A DNA stretch of 64,000 nt from Lutraria lutraria (taxonomy: Eukaryota > Mollusca > Bivalvia > Venerida > Mactridae): NCBI GenBank assembly GCA_964023205.1, contig OZ026842.1:6548408-6612407 (forward strand), read 5' to 3'. The notes under the pieces are model-generated. The model was not told where the DNA came from. It worked only from the letters and a program-made list of their open reading frames with translations, and made no database searches. The position numbers and the translations under genes are program-made. Shown piece by piece: positions 10,878 to 22,953 of this stretch (position 1 is the stretch's first letter; each line of letters opens with the position of its first letter).

Positions 10878-11713
10878 TTACTTTAGGACCGGATTCAGTC
10901 GCGCTAATTCAACTTGATTTTGAGACCACCTCGGTGTAACGACATTTTGTCAGATACCAACGAATGGTCTTAGTTTAGAGGTTTTATTGTAGGCATAATA
11001 TAAATAAATGTATACTAAAGATCGAGAACCTGACGGTCACATTGTAGTCAGTAATCACATGTGGCCGTGCACCCAGTTATAATCGTATCTACGAGTATGC
11101 TGGTATCATCTTTTGGTGTACCCCTTACGACCAATGTCAAGGAGTTGCCAGGCAAAAATGCAGATGTGTGCGTTTGTATAATGGTAGTTGAATTTAATAC
11201 ATCTGCAATGTTGTCTGCATGGTTGTATTCGCTGCGTTAGCGTTATCGTAAATTAGAAAGAGTTTAACCGGAAATGAAAAAAAACTGACTGCATTCACTT
11301 CCTGTCCAATCATTAACAAAAGTAGTTAATATAGTTGCTTAATTGTTATATTGGAATTATTTGTATAGCTTGCGTTTCTTTTTTTAATTGAGGTGCTCCA
11401 ATGTCGTATATCTTTTATTGTGTTTAAACAGTTCAAATACAAGTCTTTTCAATAGCATATATTTCAGGCATTGATCAGTGTCGTCAGTGGAAACTACAGC
11501 TTAGGTTGTAGGAATGCCGGTAAGAAAATGTTAGAATTGGTTTTTAAAAAATATTTATGCAAAGTGCTGAATGAATCATTATTAGGATTATGTTGTCCGC
11601 TAAGTAGGTGGTAAGTTGTTTAGCTGTTCACAAAGTTACTTTGAAAGAAGGAGTTATTTCTATCAGCCATTGAATTCTGATTTCCTAACACACGTCTGTG
11701 AGTCGAGCCTCTT

Positions 11714-11791
11714 CCGCACCAATCACCGCACCGACATTATCCTGGTGAGGAACCTTCCGGTGCGGACAGATACAAATATGCGGTGCGGTGA
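11714..11791. repeat. Short GC-rich inverted repeat
   Basis: TCACCGCACC (11723-11732) pairs exactly with GGTGCGGTGA (11782-11791), with an inner CCGCACC/GGTGCGG pair. Purpose unknown. Confidence 0.5.
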
Positions 11792-11977
11792 AGCATTCTT
11801 GATTTCGTGACAACGTTCGGTAATTGGGGTCTGGTTTCTATTGGCAAACACAGAATCACCAAAATTATTAAGCCCTTAAATAGTGCGTCCAAATATCGAT
11901 GTATCCATGCGACACATAATTAGTACGTACTTGTATAATATTATTTGAATATTTTGAATAAATATCTTGCTTCACTC

Positions 11978-12235
11978 AAGGTCCTCATTTGACCCTTAAA
12001 ATGACATTTTGATACTTGAGTTTTAGTAAAATGAAATGTCTCTTTTCATAAATCGTCAAAAGTTGAGATTCAAATAGGATTTTTGGCAGTCAATAATTTA
12101 CGGAGTCAGCAAAATTTCTTTCTATTGTTATTTCAAATTTGATCCTTTGGTATAAATGCTCAAGAGTCAGAATCCTTAATTTATAAATTTCAAGAGTCAA
12201 AATACCATTTTAGGGGTCAAATGAAAGCGCTGAGG
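11978..12235. mobile_element. Family G element, copy 2 (uninterrupted)
   Basis: Ends GTCCTCATTTGACCCTTAAA and GGGGTCAAATGAAAGCGCTG are inverted. Contains GACCCTTAAAATGACATTTTG with one TTAA at 11996-11999: the empty form of the site occupied at 33181. Confidence 0.65.
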
Positions 12236-12249
12236 GTCCTTGCTCGTAT

Positions 12250-13100
12250 TTTTTTACAATGAATAATTTATTATATCATAGGGTTAAACGCGGTCATACG
12301 CAGCTTTGGATGAACGAAACTTTTATCTTCGTGATACAATAATTTTCAAAGCGTTCACTCTCCTGTGATTAGTAAAATCAAACGAAGTCGCTGAAATATC
12401 AATGTTATTAATTGCTATCTGCCATAAAACGTGTTCATGTAGAGTATGAATACATATTGTATGAATATTATATACAGCAAAACGAACTAGAGGAAAAATC
12501 ACCAATTTATCAATAAAACGCTCAGTGACTTAATGTAATATGTTTTTTTATACGGAACAATAATGAATATGACCCAGACTTATTAATGGGTCAAAGTAAG
12601 AAACTTCTATCTGGTTGATTATTCTAGTACAGATAGGTTCATTTGTCTGTCGCTGCTCGTTATACATAATATGTATTAGAACGAGGTGCGGCTATAAACA
12701 TCTCACAAATATATACTTTTTATGTGACTTTCTATTTAAGGAAACGGGGATATAAAAGATTTATATGATCCTGTATGTGTCTGGCAGTGTAATATGCAGG
12801 GTAAAACAAACTATAATGGGTTACAGTTTGTCAACTTATATCATTCTGGGCTCATTATTATATTATTAAACATAGGTCAAAATGTATCATGCGTTTCCAT
12901 TAAATGCATCAGCTATTGTCACGAATAATTTTATGAATGTAATTATGGTTTAAAGCTCACACAATAACCTATAACTTTGAAACAACTGCTGAACGACCTC
13001 TTAACAGCGGACATTTTAATTGATACGAATAGTGTTCCACTCAACAGAGGGTGTAATTTACAGTGTTCACTGTATCAGTTGAGGAAAACCCGTATAATTA
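12250..13100. other. No recognised feature
   Basis: AT-rich, no exon, repeat or RNA gene that I can support. Confidence 0.5.
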
Positions 13101-13102
13101 TA

Positions 13103-13261
13103 TCGTATCGTCGTGGCGTATCGCATCAAACAACTGATAATGTGTATGAATCATTTACACCGTCTGTATCGTATCGTCGTGGCGTATCGCATCAAACAAC
13201 TGATAATGTCTATGAATCATTTACACCGTCTGTATCGTATCGTCGTGGCGTATCGCATCAC
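13103..13261. repeat. 66-bp tandem repeat, 2.4 copies
   Basis: TCGTGGCGTATCGCATCA recurs starting at 13111, 13177 and 13243, exactly 66 bp apart and nearly identical. As 66 is a multiple of three, long frames run through it on this strand, but nothing suggests they are translated. Confidence 0.9.
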
Positions 13262-13440
13262 ATTGTATGTATCGCTTTGTGATGTATTATTGGCCCTACT
13301 GTTTTCCAGTGATTCGGTTTCTACATTTGAAATACCTATGTTCAGTTATTACACTACAAAATAAACTTGAATAAACTATGACATCAAAGTCGAGAAATGG
13401 CGTCTTGTATAATTGAATTACCTCGCCAAAGCAACAGAAA

Positions 13441-13642
13441 TACTGTATTTTAATTTATTTTTGTTGGGCTCGATGTTCGTGGTTTTTACTAAAATGGCTA
13501 ATTCGTGGGGACATAAATTCGTTGATTTTAATTTTTGAAAAGAAATGCCTTATCTCAGCATTTAAATTCGTGGAGATTTGATTTCGTGGATATGCCTACC
13601 CACGAAATTAAATCCCAAATGAAAATTAATGATTCCATAGTA
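13441..13642. mobile_element. TA-flanked MITE, copy 2
   Basis: Same family as 3057-3269: starts TACTGTATTTTAATTTATTT, ends ATTAATGATTCCATAGTA, TTCGTGG-rich interior, slightly shorter and more diverged. Confidence 0.75.
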
Positions 13643-13803
13643 TTTGACAGTATAAATTACCCTAGTGTTCAATCCACCAAAACACATGTTTTGTAACGTG
13701 TAAAATAATGTTAGTGGGTGGTGTTGTCTGTCTAAGATGTCAACGCCTGTTATAAACTTCCAGGAACAAGATCATGTGATAGGTAAAGAATTACTGTGAC
13801 ATA

Positions 13804-14030
13804 AGGCCATGCATCCTAAAAAAATGTTTGTTTGGTGTAACCCTACCCAGATAATTTTCAGTGTTGGTAAGTAGGTAGGAAATATTTTTTTACGTTGATT
13901 CCAAAATACCTGTCGAAATGCTATTTATATATTGAAAGAAAATTACCCAAGAGACCCAAAAACGTGGCTTGGTGCCGTTTTTGGCGAGTAGGTTGCGTAA
14001 CCCCAAACAAAATATTTTAAGAATGGCCTA
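13804..14030. mobile_element. F5-family MITE, copy 1
   Basis: AAGGCCATGCATCCTAAAAA at the left; AATATTTTAAGAATGGCCTA at the right, inverted. Other copies near 45153, 46683, 49203, 53720, 57745 and 59223. Non-coding. Confidence 0.7.
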
Positions 14031-14166
14031 GCTAAAAATAGTAAAAAAACTAATTACATCGCATGTCTCATTTTACTTACAAGTAATTCCTAATTAACTT
14101 GATATTCATTCAGACACATTTCAGACACCTGTAGAGTCTTGTCCGGTCAATTGACAGTTGGACGTA

Positions 14167-14466
14167 CAGTTCATCCTCTCCAAAGCAACACCCTTTGGGA
14201 GTAGCAAAGTTATGTTGTTGCTGAGAGGTTATTGCTCTAGAGAGGTTACATTAATAGTTAAATCATACATTGGGAAAAAAACATGCTGCTGTTGAAGGGG
14301 GGTTGTTGCTCAAAAGAGGGACGCTCTGGAGAGGTTATAATATACAGTCAAACCTGTGAAAAAAAGCCACCCTTGAGAAGACAGAATGTTATCTTTATTG
14401 ACACGTGACCTTTATTCAGAGTATGTTCTTTATTCGGACGGGGGTGGCCGCGAACACAGGTTGCTG
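14167..14466. mobile_element. CAGTAC-type MITE (F3) followed by CAGTC-type MITE (F2)
   Basis: F3 occupies about 14167-14339 (CTCTCCAAAGCAACACCCTT ... CTCTGGAGAGGTT), then F2 at 14345-14466 (CAGTCAAACCTGTGAAA...). The two families abut in the same way near 18.0 kb and, in swapped order, near 26.4 kb. Confidence 0.7.
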
Positions 14467-14989
14467 TCATTATGTTAACATAACCTGGGTTGAAGCGTGT
14501 TCGTGTTATAAACCATGTGTTAAGGACAGTTCGCTACAGTTTTAACAAAGACATATAGGCAGATGTAAACTGTTCAACATAATAGTTTAAAACCTTGCAT
14601 GATCATAGCATATGGTAACAGAAACATTTTGAGCGGTCTCTGGTCTCGTTTTAGAGTTATCTGCCCTTGATTCTGAATTGTTTGCCTACTTTAGGTCATT
14701 TCGAATAGTCACACGGTCTTGGCTAACACTAACAGCAGACCGAATTGAGTATATTCTTACCTTGTTTACAAGTGACAGGACCGTCGCCGTGAGTATTTGG
14801 AAGTCAGCATTTGTAAACAATTTTAACAATACAGACAGACGGACAAACGAGCGGACAGATGGACGGGTTTGACGATATAGAGTACGGTACTTGATGTCGT
14901 CGAAGTTTATTTTTGAATGCAAGAAGTCACTATGGTCGACCGACGATGAAACAGGTTTTAGATACTAAATTTTATAAGAAGTGTTTGTG

Positions 14990-15150
14990 AAACACGGATG
15001 GCCCTCGTGACCTTGACCTACTGACCTCAAAATCAATATGGGTCATCTACATGTGATAGCCAACCTCCCAACCAAATTTGAATAGCTTCGGCCAAATCGT
15101 TCTCAAGTTATTGGTCGAACAAGGTTTGGTTACGGACGGACGGACCGACG
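14990..15150. repeat. Decayed AGGTCA-rich dispersed repeat
   Basis: TGACCTTGACCTACTGACCT, TCATCTACATGTGATAGCCA and a GGACGGACGGACCGACGGAC stretch: the reverse form of the elements at 47515-47800 and 58135-58355. Confidence 0.6.
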
Positions 15151-15504
15151 GACATATGCAAACCTATATAACCACTTTTTTCGAAGGAGGGCATAATTAC
15201 AATACCTGGAAATTAGTCTCAAGAAATGCATTTAATGCACAAACATTAATATGGGGAATTTGATACTACCTTAATTTGCATGAGTCTGACAGTACAGTAC
15301 ACGACTTTCCTGCTAACTTATCTTATAATTATTACGTAGACAATTTGTACAAAAAGTACGGTTAATCAACACAAAGCATACCATGTTTTGTGGTTTATCT
15401 GAGTTACAAAATACGCAAAAAAAACCATAACCGTCTCAATCGAAGATATATTCCTTTTTTAATTCACACTGTGAAATTACGTGGTTTTAAAACGTTTGAA
15501 GCTA

Positions 15505-15905
15505 TATCTGACAAGAAATGCTACATAAAGATCAAAAAGTGTAAAATCACATTGTTTTTATAACCTTATAGTGTTTTCTTAAAAGAGTTTGTACACAAAC
15601 TGTTAGTGTAATTTAACAAACATTATTGTTGCAAGTTATCAGAACGAAGCTGTCCCTAACTGCATCGTTTAACGATTCGTGCAGCGTTTGCTGAATTCAA
15701 ACTTTCACAAACTATATAAACAAGGACTTATATACATACAAAAGGAAAACTATGCCTAATTAAACATTGAAAATGTTTGATTTTGTTGATTTTTAATTTC
15801 CGAGTGATCTCCCTTTTATTTCTATTTATAGTTGCTTATCAAAATGTGCAGGTCGTTTCCAATATTCATGATTTGGGTATGATTCTTATCACATACAAAC
15901 AATAA
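15505..15905. repeat. Family H dispersed repeat, copy 3
   Basis: Contains GCTGTCCCTAACTGCA, GCAGCGTTTGCTGAATTCAA and ends GGGTATGATTCTTATCACAT. Confidence 0.65.
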
Positions 15906-16148
15906 TTCTGCCAAGGATAGGAGTGTCCAATATAGCTTTACACTCCAATGTCAGTGTGAAAGTGATTATGTGATTTCTTGATTACATAGAATAGTTAAAC
16001 AGTTAAGATAAATCCAATGTCAAATTTCACGGCTTATCAATGAAATAGGGGTAGATTGTATTGAACATTTCAGTGTTATCATTTCTTATTGAACTAAGCA
16101 ATGATTCCTTAAGATTTCTGATAAACAGTCTCTGCTCCCGATGTTATA

Positions 16149-16530
16149 TAACTTGAGATCGGTCTCTGAGCTCGAATCTCATATCTTCTCATTTTGGTGT
16201 TTTTAAGTTAATTAATTATCGTCGGACAATAATGTTAACATTATTATTTATACCTTTGTTTGGCATTAAAATGTATCTGAATATGTTTTTAAACGCTATT
16301 CAGTTCACAGGAACCCGTAATTCAATCAAAAAAAAATATGCTCAATAAAATATGTACCTATGTATAGAAAAAACTTTTTTTTTTCTATACGTAGCCTCGT
16401 GGGTAAATTTTTTATTAAGCATAATTTTTTTTGGATTGAATAACAGGTTCCTGTGTTCAGTTCTACCATTTCAACCATTCAGAATACTTTGAGAGATTTG
16501 AGTTCAGAGACTGTTCTCAAGTTATACATG
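16149..16530. repeat. Large imperfect inverted repeat hosting a palindrome insertion
   Basis: TATAACTTGAGATCGGTCTC at the left pairs with GAGACTGTTCTCAAGTTATA at the right. A related, uninterrupted sequence lies at about 43184-43380. Confidence 0.6.
16306..16455. mobile_element. 150-bp palindromic element, hAT-like, nested
   Basis: Two arms of about 68 nt form an imperfect palindrome beginning CACAGGAACC and ending GGTTCCTGTG. Flanked by TTCAGTT on both sides (16299-16305, 16456-16462), or TTCAGTTC if the boundary shifts one base: a 7-8 bp target duplication. Confidence 0.7.
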
Positions 16531-16796
16531 TTACAAATCAATTAAGATGAACGAAATGTAATATATGCGTACGGTATGATTATTGATGCAAATTTTATGT
16601 AATATGCAAATTACCGCATAGGTGACATCATTTTAATTGACAGCAATATACCAGAAATAAGCATGTGACAGCTAGACTATGCATACCGACAGTTTAATGG
16701 TTGACCTAATTTATCATTTATTGGCCTAAATAATACTCTTAAACGAACTAGTAGGAATAGAGCATATACATACATATTACAATTCATTTTACTTAC

Positions 16797-17180
16797 CTAA
16801 ACAAAAGAAGACGAGTTAGACGTTCGTGTTTTCAGCAAAACTGTACTTCAGAATGACAAATCAAATCCACGCTTGATTGAACATAACATGTACAGCGAAA
16901 CAAAATAAGCAGAAGTTAGCTTTCCAAAATATACCACCTGGACTTAAACTAATCCATTTATTGAACACTATAAACGTAACATATAAATATCTACATCAAA
17001 TCTATCACACACGATATTGAAATATAGTATTAAGCACACTGCAGTCACAATTAATCCGACATTTTTTGATAAATTGAATAGCTTCTGCCATTCGTTCACC
17101 TGTAGTTAGCGGTGTAAATAAATCGTTTGAGGAAGTCTTACCTGTGAAATCATGTGACAAGTGTCCTCGTCGCTGATTGG
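16797..17180 (-). promoter_or_regulatory. Candidate promoter and non-coding first exon of FAM43
   Basis: On the minus strand, an inverted CCAAT box (ATTGG on plus at 17176-17180) in a locally GC/CpG-richer patch is followed by about 380 nt without recognised repeats. The stretch ends at a perfect donor-like AG|GTAAGT (exon end 16797). This could be the 5' non-coding exon required by the acceptor at 6601-6600. There is no coding evidence; a distance of about 10 kb and motif matches alone make it tentative. Confidence 0.25.
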
Positions 17181-17993
17181 TGGATGGCTTACGCGTTCGA
17201 AGCGCTTCGGTAATTGTCGCTGTTGATGAATGGTGACCATCATAGATAGTAGGTACAGGTTAATTAACTATACAGTATATAGATTTATGCGGACAATTTA
17301 ATTATATCGATCGAACTCTTATATCTAGTTTTAGTATTATTTATACAATACAAATCGTGTTATAAAATATGGACACTCACCACACAGGGTTAATGTATAT
17401 GCACGCCTAATTAAATCAAGGTAAAATAGTATACAGTATTTTATATACGATGTCGCAAGCGGACCAGGAGATTAAATAAAAAAAATGGTAATTTGACATA
17501 TTTCATAATCGCCGTTTTACTGAACAAACATTCACGCTTCGGTTAAAATTTTGTAATAAAATAAAGTAGATCAAACTTACGTGATAAAAAGAGATGTTAT
17601 ATATATACAGGTAGTTAATTTGTATTAACAAAATACAACTACCTGATATATATAAACTTACATAGCGTTCCTGGAAAAACGGAAGAACAGTAGAACTACC
17701 TCTTAAGAGCGGACATTTTCATTTTATGCCGTTCTTATTAATATTTAACAGTTTCTTTGTACTTGTATTACGGTAAAAATACTATCCATGTTTCACGTTC
17801 TGCTCGTGTATAGCTCTTCCTCACAGATACTGAGAACGCCCTATACTAAAGTAGCTACTGGGGGATGGACTAATTAGCACAAATTAATAATGGCAGAATG
17901 ACCCATTTGTATTATAACCTAATAAGTTTTCATACCATACACGTAGTGGAATGAACAATATATGTGTTGGTCATTGACATCACTTTTGCAACT

Positions 17994-18171
17994 ACAGTAA
18001 AACCTCTCCAGAGCAGCCCTCTGTATAGCAACAACCTCTCTATAGCAATACCTTCAAAATATCCTTAAGCTGATATTTACTATAAAATTAACCTCTGAAC
18101 AGCAACAACCTCTAAACAACGGCCACTATTTGCAGCTCCCACAGTGTGTTGCTCTACAGAGCTTGTACTGA
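17994..18171. mobile_element. CAGTAC-type MITE (F3)
   Basis: Left end CAGTAAAACCTCTCCAGAGC; right end GCTCTACAGAGCTTGTACTG. Inverted termini of about 20 bp. Confidence 0.75.
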
Positions 18172-18349
18172 ACTGTCAAACCTGTGTTATCGACCACTTC
18201 CGAATTAGGACCACCTGTGAATAAAGGTCATTCTTTGAAAAACGTCATTGATTATTTAGACAAAACGACCCCCAAATAAAGGCCACCTGACAATAAAGGC
18301 CATATTTCGTCTTTCCCAAGGCTGGCCTTTGTTTACAGGTCTGACTGTA
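18172..18349. mobile_element. CAGTC-type MITE (F2), directly abutting F3
   Basis: CTGTCAAACCTGTGTTATCG at the left and GTTTACAGGTCTGACTGTA at the right; the interior has repeated AATAAAGGCCACCTG units. Confidence 0.75.
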
Positions 18350-18401
18350 TTTTGTACTCAGATATTTGCAGACACGTGTGCCTTATATATGTGTGGTTGT
18401 T

Positions 18402-18471
18402 TTTTGGCGAAACAAAAATGTTTTTTTTCTGGTTATATGCACAGTAAAAATAGAGTAGGTAGGTAGTAACA

Positions 18472-18504
<33 letters not shown>

Positions 18505-18640
18505 CTAACGAGAAAGGGAATGGGAAAAAAGTGAGAAAGTGGAGTTACCGTTCTTCGGGCCTAATGAAACGTCTAGGGTCGCGTGAAAAAAATAAGGGTA
18601 GATCTGGTAACCAGAAAAAACATGTTTTTACGCCGTAATA
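18402..18640. mobile_element. F6-family MITE carrying an ATT microsatellite
   Basis: TTTCTGGTTATATGCACAGT at the left, GGTAACCAGAAAAAACATGT at the right. An (ATT)n run expanded inside (18475-18504). Confidence 0.65.
18475..18504. repeat. (ATT)n microsatellite
   Basis: About ten ATT units without interruption. Confidence 0.95.
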
Positions 18641-18959
18641 GTTTTGTAGCTCGAGATTAGTCGAAATAACTTATAATGGTTTTACCCAAAATATGCACAT
18701 GTATCTTAACTCAGATTTTTTCCACTTAACCAATGAATGATCAAGTTTCTGCTAAGTCATGGCATGTTGAACAACTAAATTTACAAAGCAAATAATGACA
18801 CCAAAAGGTTAATTATGATAAATCCATGTCGCGGACTACATTTTTATTAATGGACATATAAGTTGTTGAAACTGTAAAAGTGCATTCACGCAGTGAATTA
18901 TTTTTCTGCTCAGCACGACACATAAACGCACAAAATTAATAGACACTATCTTAGGCCAT

Positions 18960-19860
18960 CCTTAATATATTTATATTCAAAAATTCCCCAAACCCCAAAA
19001 ACATTTTTGAGATTTAATAAAAAATATTCCTCCGTTCTTTACTTAAGGTATTCGAAACCTAATGCACAAAATTATTATCTCAAATTGGAGCGGACATTAA
19101 TAAAATTTACAGGTTTCCATGATAGAAAATGATTAACCATGACATCTTTTAAAAAATGACAACCTTTTGAATTATTTTGCATTGCAGTATATGGTGGTTA
19201 CTCATTTTTTTCAAAGATTAAAGACAAAAAAGAAATTCTACTTTAATGAAAATTCATGGCAAAAGATGCAATTACGCAATATCAATAAAATTTGATGAAG
19301 AAAAACATAGGTCATCATTCATTATATAAAGAAATTTATATTTTTCGACAAGGGCAACAACTTTTACAAGTTTTAAAAAAGAAATGAAATAGATAATAGT
19401 AGCTGATCGAGGTGGATATCAAATCCTACTAACTTAATGTTAATAGACAAATAATAATTAATAATCAATTTAAGCCTGTCTACCTACCCACTTTGGAAAT
19501 CGAAAACCAACATTTTTTTTAAGTTTGGCCTTACAGTGACTACACAAAATACAGTCTGTATAGAGCTATTAATCACATCCTATCACAAACACGAGTAAAA
19601 CTGCAGTGAAAAGCAACATTGTTCAGAGCTCACTTAATCATTTTTTTTCTTAGTCCAGTCAATCAAGTAGATGTGTGAGAACTATATATAATTATATAAT
19701 CGATTTTTTATCATCTCCTTGTTTAGCTGATTTACTCGTACATGAAAGGAACAAAAGCGGGACCAAGGCGCTGTAGGGAGATCTGGCGTGATGATTATAA
19801 TAGATAGATGTTTTTTGTTTCGATGTGTTTAACACAGTAATTCAACAATACGTCAGTCAT
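18960..19860. other. No recognised feature
   Basis: AT-rich sequence without exons; a possible F5/F6 remnant around 18960-19030 is too diverged to call. Confidence 0.45.
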
Positions 19861-19865
19861 ATATA

Positions 19866-20077
19866 CAGCGACCGGTTCACCTAACCACTTTCCCCGGTCT
19901 GTATTCTAACCAGTGATAACTTACCCTTCTATAAGAAGCTGGCAACTCCTTCGCATTCGGAGGAAATATTTTCGTCGAATTTCGTAGTTTAAGGATATGA
20001 CCTACCTCGACCCGGATTCGAATCTGTATCGCATGGCTTCGAGTCCAGCGCATTAACCACTGGACGGGCCGCGGACC
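19866..20077 (-). repeat. tRNA-headed SINE A, reverse copy
   Basis: The minus strand shows GTCCAGTGGTTAATGCGCTG (box A) and a diverged box B within GATTCGAATCCGGGTCGAGG, then the SINE A tail. Confidence 0.7.
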
Positions 20078-20389
20078 ACACGTTCTAGAGGCGAGATGAT
20101 AACGTTTCATGTGTTTAATGGTTCACTCGAATACTAAGTCTTGGCTAGCTCTGGAATTATTTATGGGTATATGATAATGTTATATACATGTATGTTCTGG
20201 ATAAAGATGTATGTTCATAGGCAAATATGCCCTTTTGGAAATAAACTATCTATCTAATTTCATTCATGTATCCATTTTGTTGTTGTAAAATGGATACTCA
20301 CGTTTATATTGATGATTAATCATGTTTGAAAGTATATGTTTATCCTCTTGATTGATATTATAATGATATGTTGATTTCTTTATTCACTT

Positions 20390-20522
20390 TGCTGTTGTAA
20401 AAATCATATTGATTCGATGTGACCTTGTATATATATATACATGTATGTTGTTTAAAATGCATTTTGTACCGAAGATGTACTTTGTACAAGTCGGAATAAA
20501 TGTATGTTCTGTTCTGTTCTAT
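20390..20522. repeat. Possible LINE 3' tail
   Basis: Ends GGAATAAATGTATGTTCTG then short TTCTG repeats, like the microsatellite tails of some non-LTR retrotransposons. No coding region precedes it. A comparable TCTATTCTATTC tail occurs near 51790. Weak. Confidence 0.3.
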
Positions 20523-20897
20523 CTAAACTATTTATCTACAAAGTTTAATACAAATCAGGCAAATTCAGCATAGATCCCCAAAATTAACTCTGGTGTCATT
20601 GTTACAAAACAGCATCGCACTGCGCTGAAATTTTAAGGCGTTTGCCACCCAACTTTCAACGTCAAGGTGTGACGTCAAGGTAAATTATGTGTGATGATAA
20701 AAACTTTCTACCACTTTACTATCGCTTGTCTGCCAAATTTGACACAATAAAGTACATTGTATTTCCGGATTGTAAATTTTCCGGGATCTTTTTTATTTCC
20801 CTTAAATTAGTCACCGGGAGTGGTGATTGCGGAGGCGATATGAGGCGCATCCCATGATATACATGTACTTTTTTTTTTAATTAAGCATAAAATATGT

Positions 20898-21097
20898 GTG
20901 TTTCTGCTTACATGCTCTTTAAAAATAGGGTAGGTAGGTTGGGACCATTGTTATAATTCTTGAGAGCAAGAGGAAAGATAAAAGAGAGAGAGAAAGCGGG
21001 TGTACTGTTCTTCGGACCTGATAAAAAATCTACTAGTCTCGCGGGGAAAAAATAACGTAAGTGTTGTAATCAGAAACAAATTATTTTTAGACCTTAC
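20898..21097. mobile_element. F6-family MITE, copy 3
   Basis: GTGTTTCTGCTTACATGCTC to GTAATCAGAAACAAATTATT; the central AAAGCGGGTGTACTG matches other copies. Confidence 0.65.
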
Positions 21098-21484
21098 CAC
21101 GGACATTATAATTTAATTTTGCGTCATAAGTATAAATGTCCTTAAACTTGCTCAAAGTAAAAACAATTAATAACGTAAACATTGTGGCTTCAGGTTCTGA
21201 TTGTCTTCTTTCAAAACCACCTTGTGTTGTTAAATACTATAATCGTAAATATATTATCTCGCTGGATGCAAAATGTATGTACTTTATTCTGATGACATAT
21301 ACATACATTATATGAAGGAAGTAGTTTAATCGTAAACATTTACTTATAAAGTTTGTACAAATGAGGAAATAAAAAAAGGAACGGTTATTTATACAAATAA
21401 GGCCTAATCATAATACTGATTATATATTTTATTAACTGCTGTTTAATGGCCATTCTATAGCTATGGCCATTTCAAAGCTACCCC

Positions 21485-21515
<31 letters not shown>

Positions 21516-21531
21516 GAGACAGAGAGAGATG
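21485..21531. repeat. (GA)n microsatellite with ACAG interruptions
   Basis: A 47-bp GA run broken twice by a C. Confidence 0.95.
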
Positions 21532-21949
21532 GGGGGGAGGGAGGGATGATTCTTATCACGTACAAACAACTGTTTTGCCAATAAAATGGCTGCCAGACTT
21601 GAAAGATTTAATATACTATTGCCACAATGTCAAATCCGAGTGTGACAATAGGTTGCATCGCACTGGATACAGAAATATAAGTATGCCATACTTCACATGT
21701 GATGGTCATTTTGTTTGAAATTTATTCGATGGTACAATCTTTATATATTCCTGTAATTCGTCAACTCGCCATAATGTTACAGCTGTTTATTATCTTATAA
21801 GCGGCACTGCAGTAGCTGGCAACAGTCAGGGGTAAAACATTGCTTCTGTTACTCAACTTACATTAATTTTCCTGGACTTTATTAGGACTGAGGAAGGATA
21901 CACCCACAGGCTCACTTTCTTTACATTTCCGCGCCATGGTCAATAAAGT

Positions 21950-22250
21950 GGCTATAGTATACTAACTAGTTATCTTTCACCCTCCATCGCTGTGTGTTCC
22001 AATCTCACCTGGGACTTAGGAAGTCATGCAGCTAGCATACGAAATATCGGTGATTCTACCCAGGTGGAAGCCTTCGGTCTTCTTCCACCGTTAAAGCTTG
22101 AAAGTGCACATGGTTAAATGACCCTAGCTGTTGGTGGGACGGAGATCTGTCCACCAATGAAGTTACATGTTGCTACCTTTTATAGTTTCTGAGTTATGAG
22201 CTACATTAAAGTTTTGTGCAGACGCAGACGCCGCAGTGATCACACTAGCT
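21950..22250. repeat. Possible SINE-like repeat
   Basis: GTGTTCCAATCTCACCTGGG has a box B flavour and lies before a tail with GGTGGAAGCCTTCGGTCTTC. A similar tRNA-like fragment with TTTTAATCCCCGACCTATGG occurs near 62880-63010. Not well supported. Confidence 0.35.
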
Positions 22251-22684
22251 TGACTTTTTCTTCGAAAACAGACGAGCTTATAATGAGTTATCCAAAATAG
22301 TAGCAAAATTGATTGCAATTTAAAACATGTCCCCGAAACAGAGATAGGTACGATTCAAAATATGTATTAATGAAGAATAGAATGTAGGCCTTCTCTTTAT
22401 ATCAGTGTAAAATCTTTCTTTGTGCATTTGGTAACTACTATAAATCAGAACTTTTGAAAGTATGACATGTTTTAATGTTATATAATAGCCCGACTCATTG
22501 TCATTCATTATGATAGTGATACGCATGCATAATTTTGAAAGCATGTTCATAATTGCTTGATAAATTGATGAAAACTGCTTTCTGAGTATGCAAGCTAGTT
22601 ATTAATATAAAAGGCTGTTATGTTAATGGGATATCGTATGATGGTGTAATAATGTATGCCGGGAATTTTTTGCGTCTGTGTGGC

Positions 22685-22812
22685 CAATATACATCTTTAT
22701 GCAATATTCCTTCAGTTGATAGCCCCTTATGGTTATTGGCCATTATATGCCTTTACACATCTTTATACAATATTCCTTCAATGTTATAGTCCGCTATGAT
22801 TATTTAAAGCGC
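22685..22812. repeat. Two-copy tandem duplication, about 65 bp
   Basis: ACATCTTTATGCAATATTCC... and ACATCTTTATACAATATTCC... occur about 65 bp apart with few differences. Confidence 0.7.
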
Positions 22813-22882
22813 TAGAAAGTGCTGCTGACTTCTTAAATGTTGAAACCTTGCCAAGGGGGACAACTCCAAGAAACACTTCAGT

Positions 22883-22953
22883 TAAACTGGTTCCCGTTGA
22901 CTTGTGTGTACAAAGACTTTGGTGCACTGCAACCTGGAACGGGAACCAGTTTA
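22883..22953. mobile_element. 71-bp mini-element with 16-bp perfect inverted ends and 9-bp flanking repeat
   Basis: TAAACTGGTTCCCGTT (22883-22898) is exactly inverted at 22938-22953. CACTTCAGT flanks it on both sides (22874-22882, 22954-22962). A 9-bp duplication is typical of Mutator-like insertions, but the element is very short and seen once here. Confidence 0.6.

Noticed and set aside
13113..13364. 83-codon frame with repeated IVVAYRIKQLI-type units as a repeat protein
   Set aside because: It is the product of the 66-bp tandem repeat in an AT-rich, non-conserved stretch, with equivalent open frames in another register.
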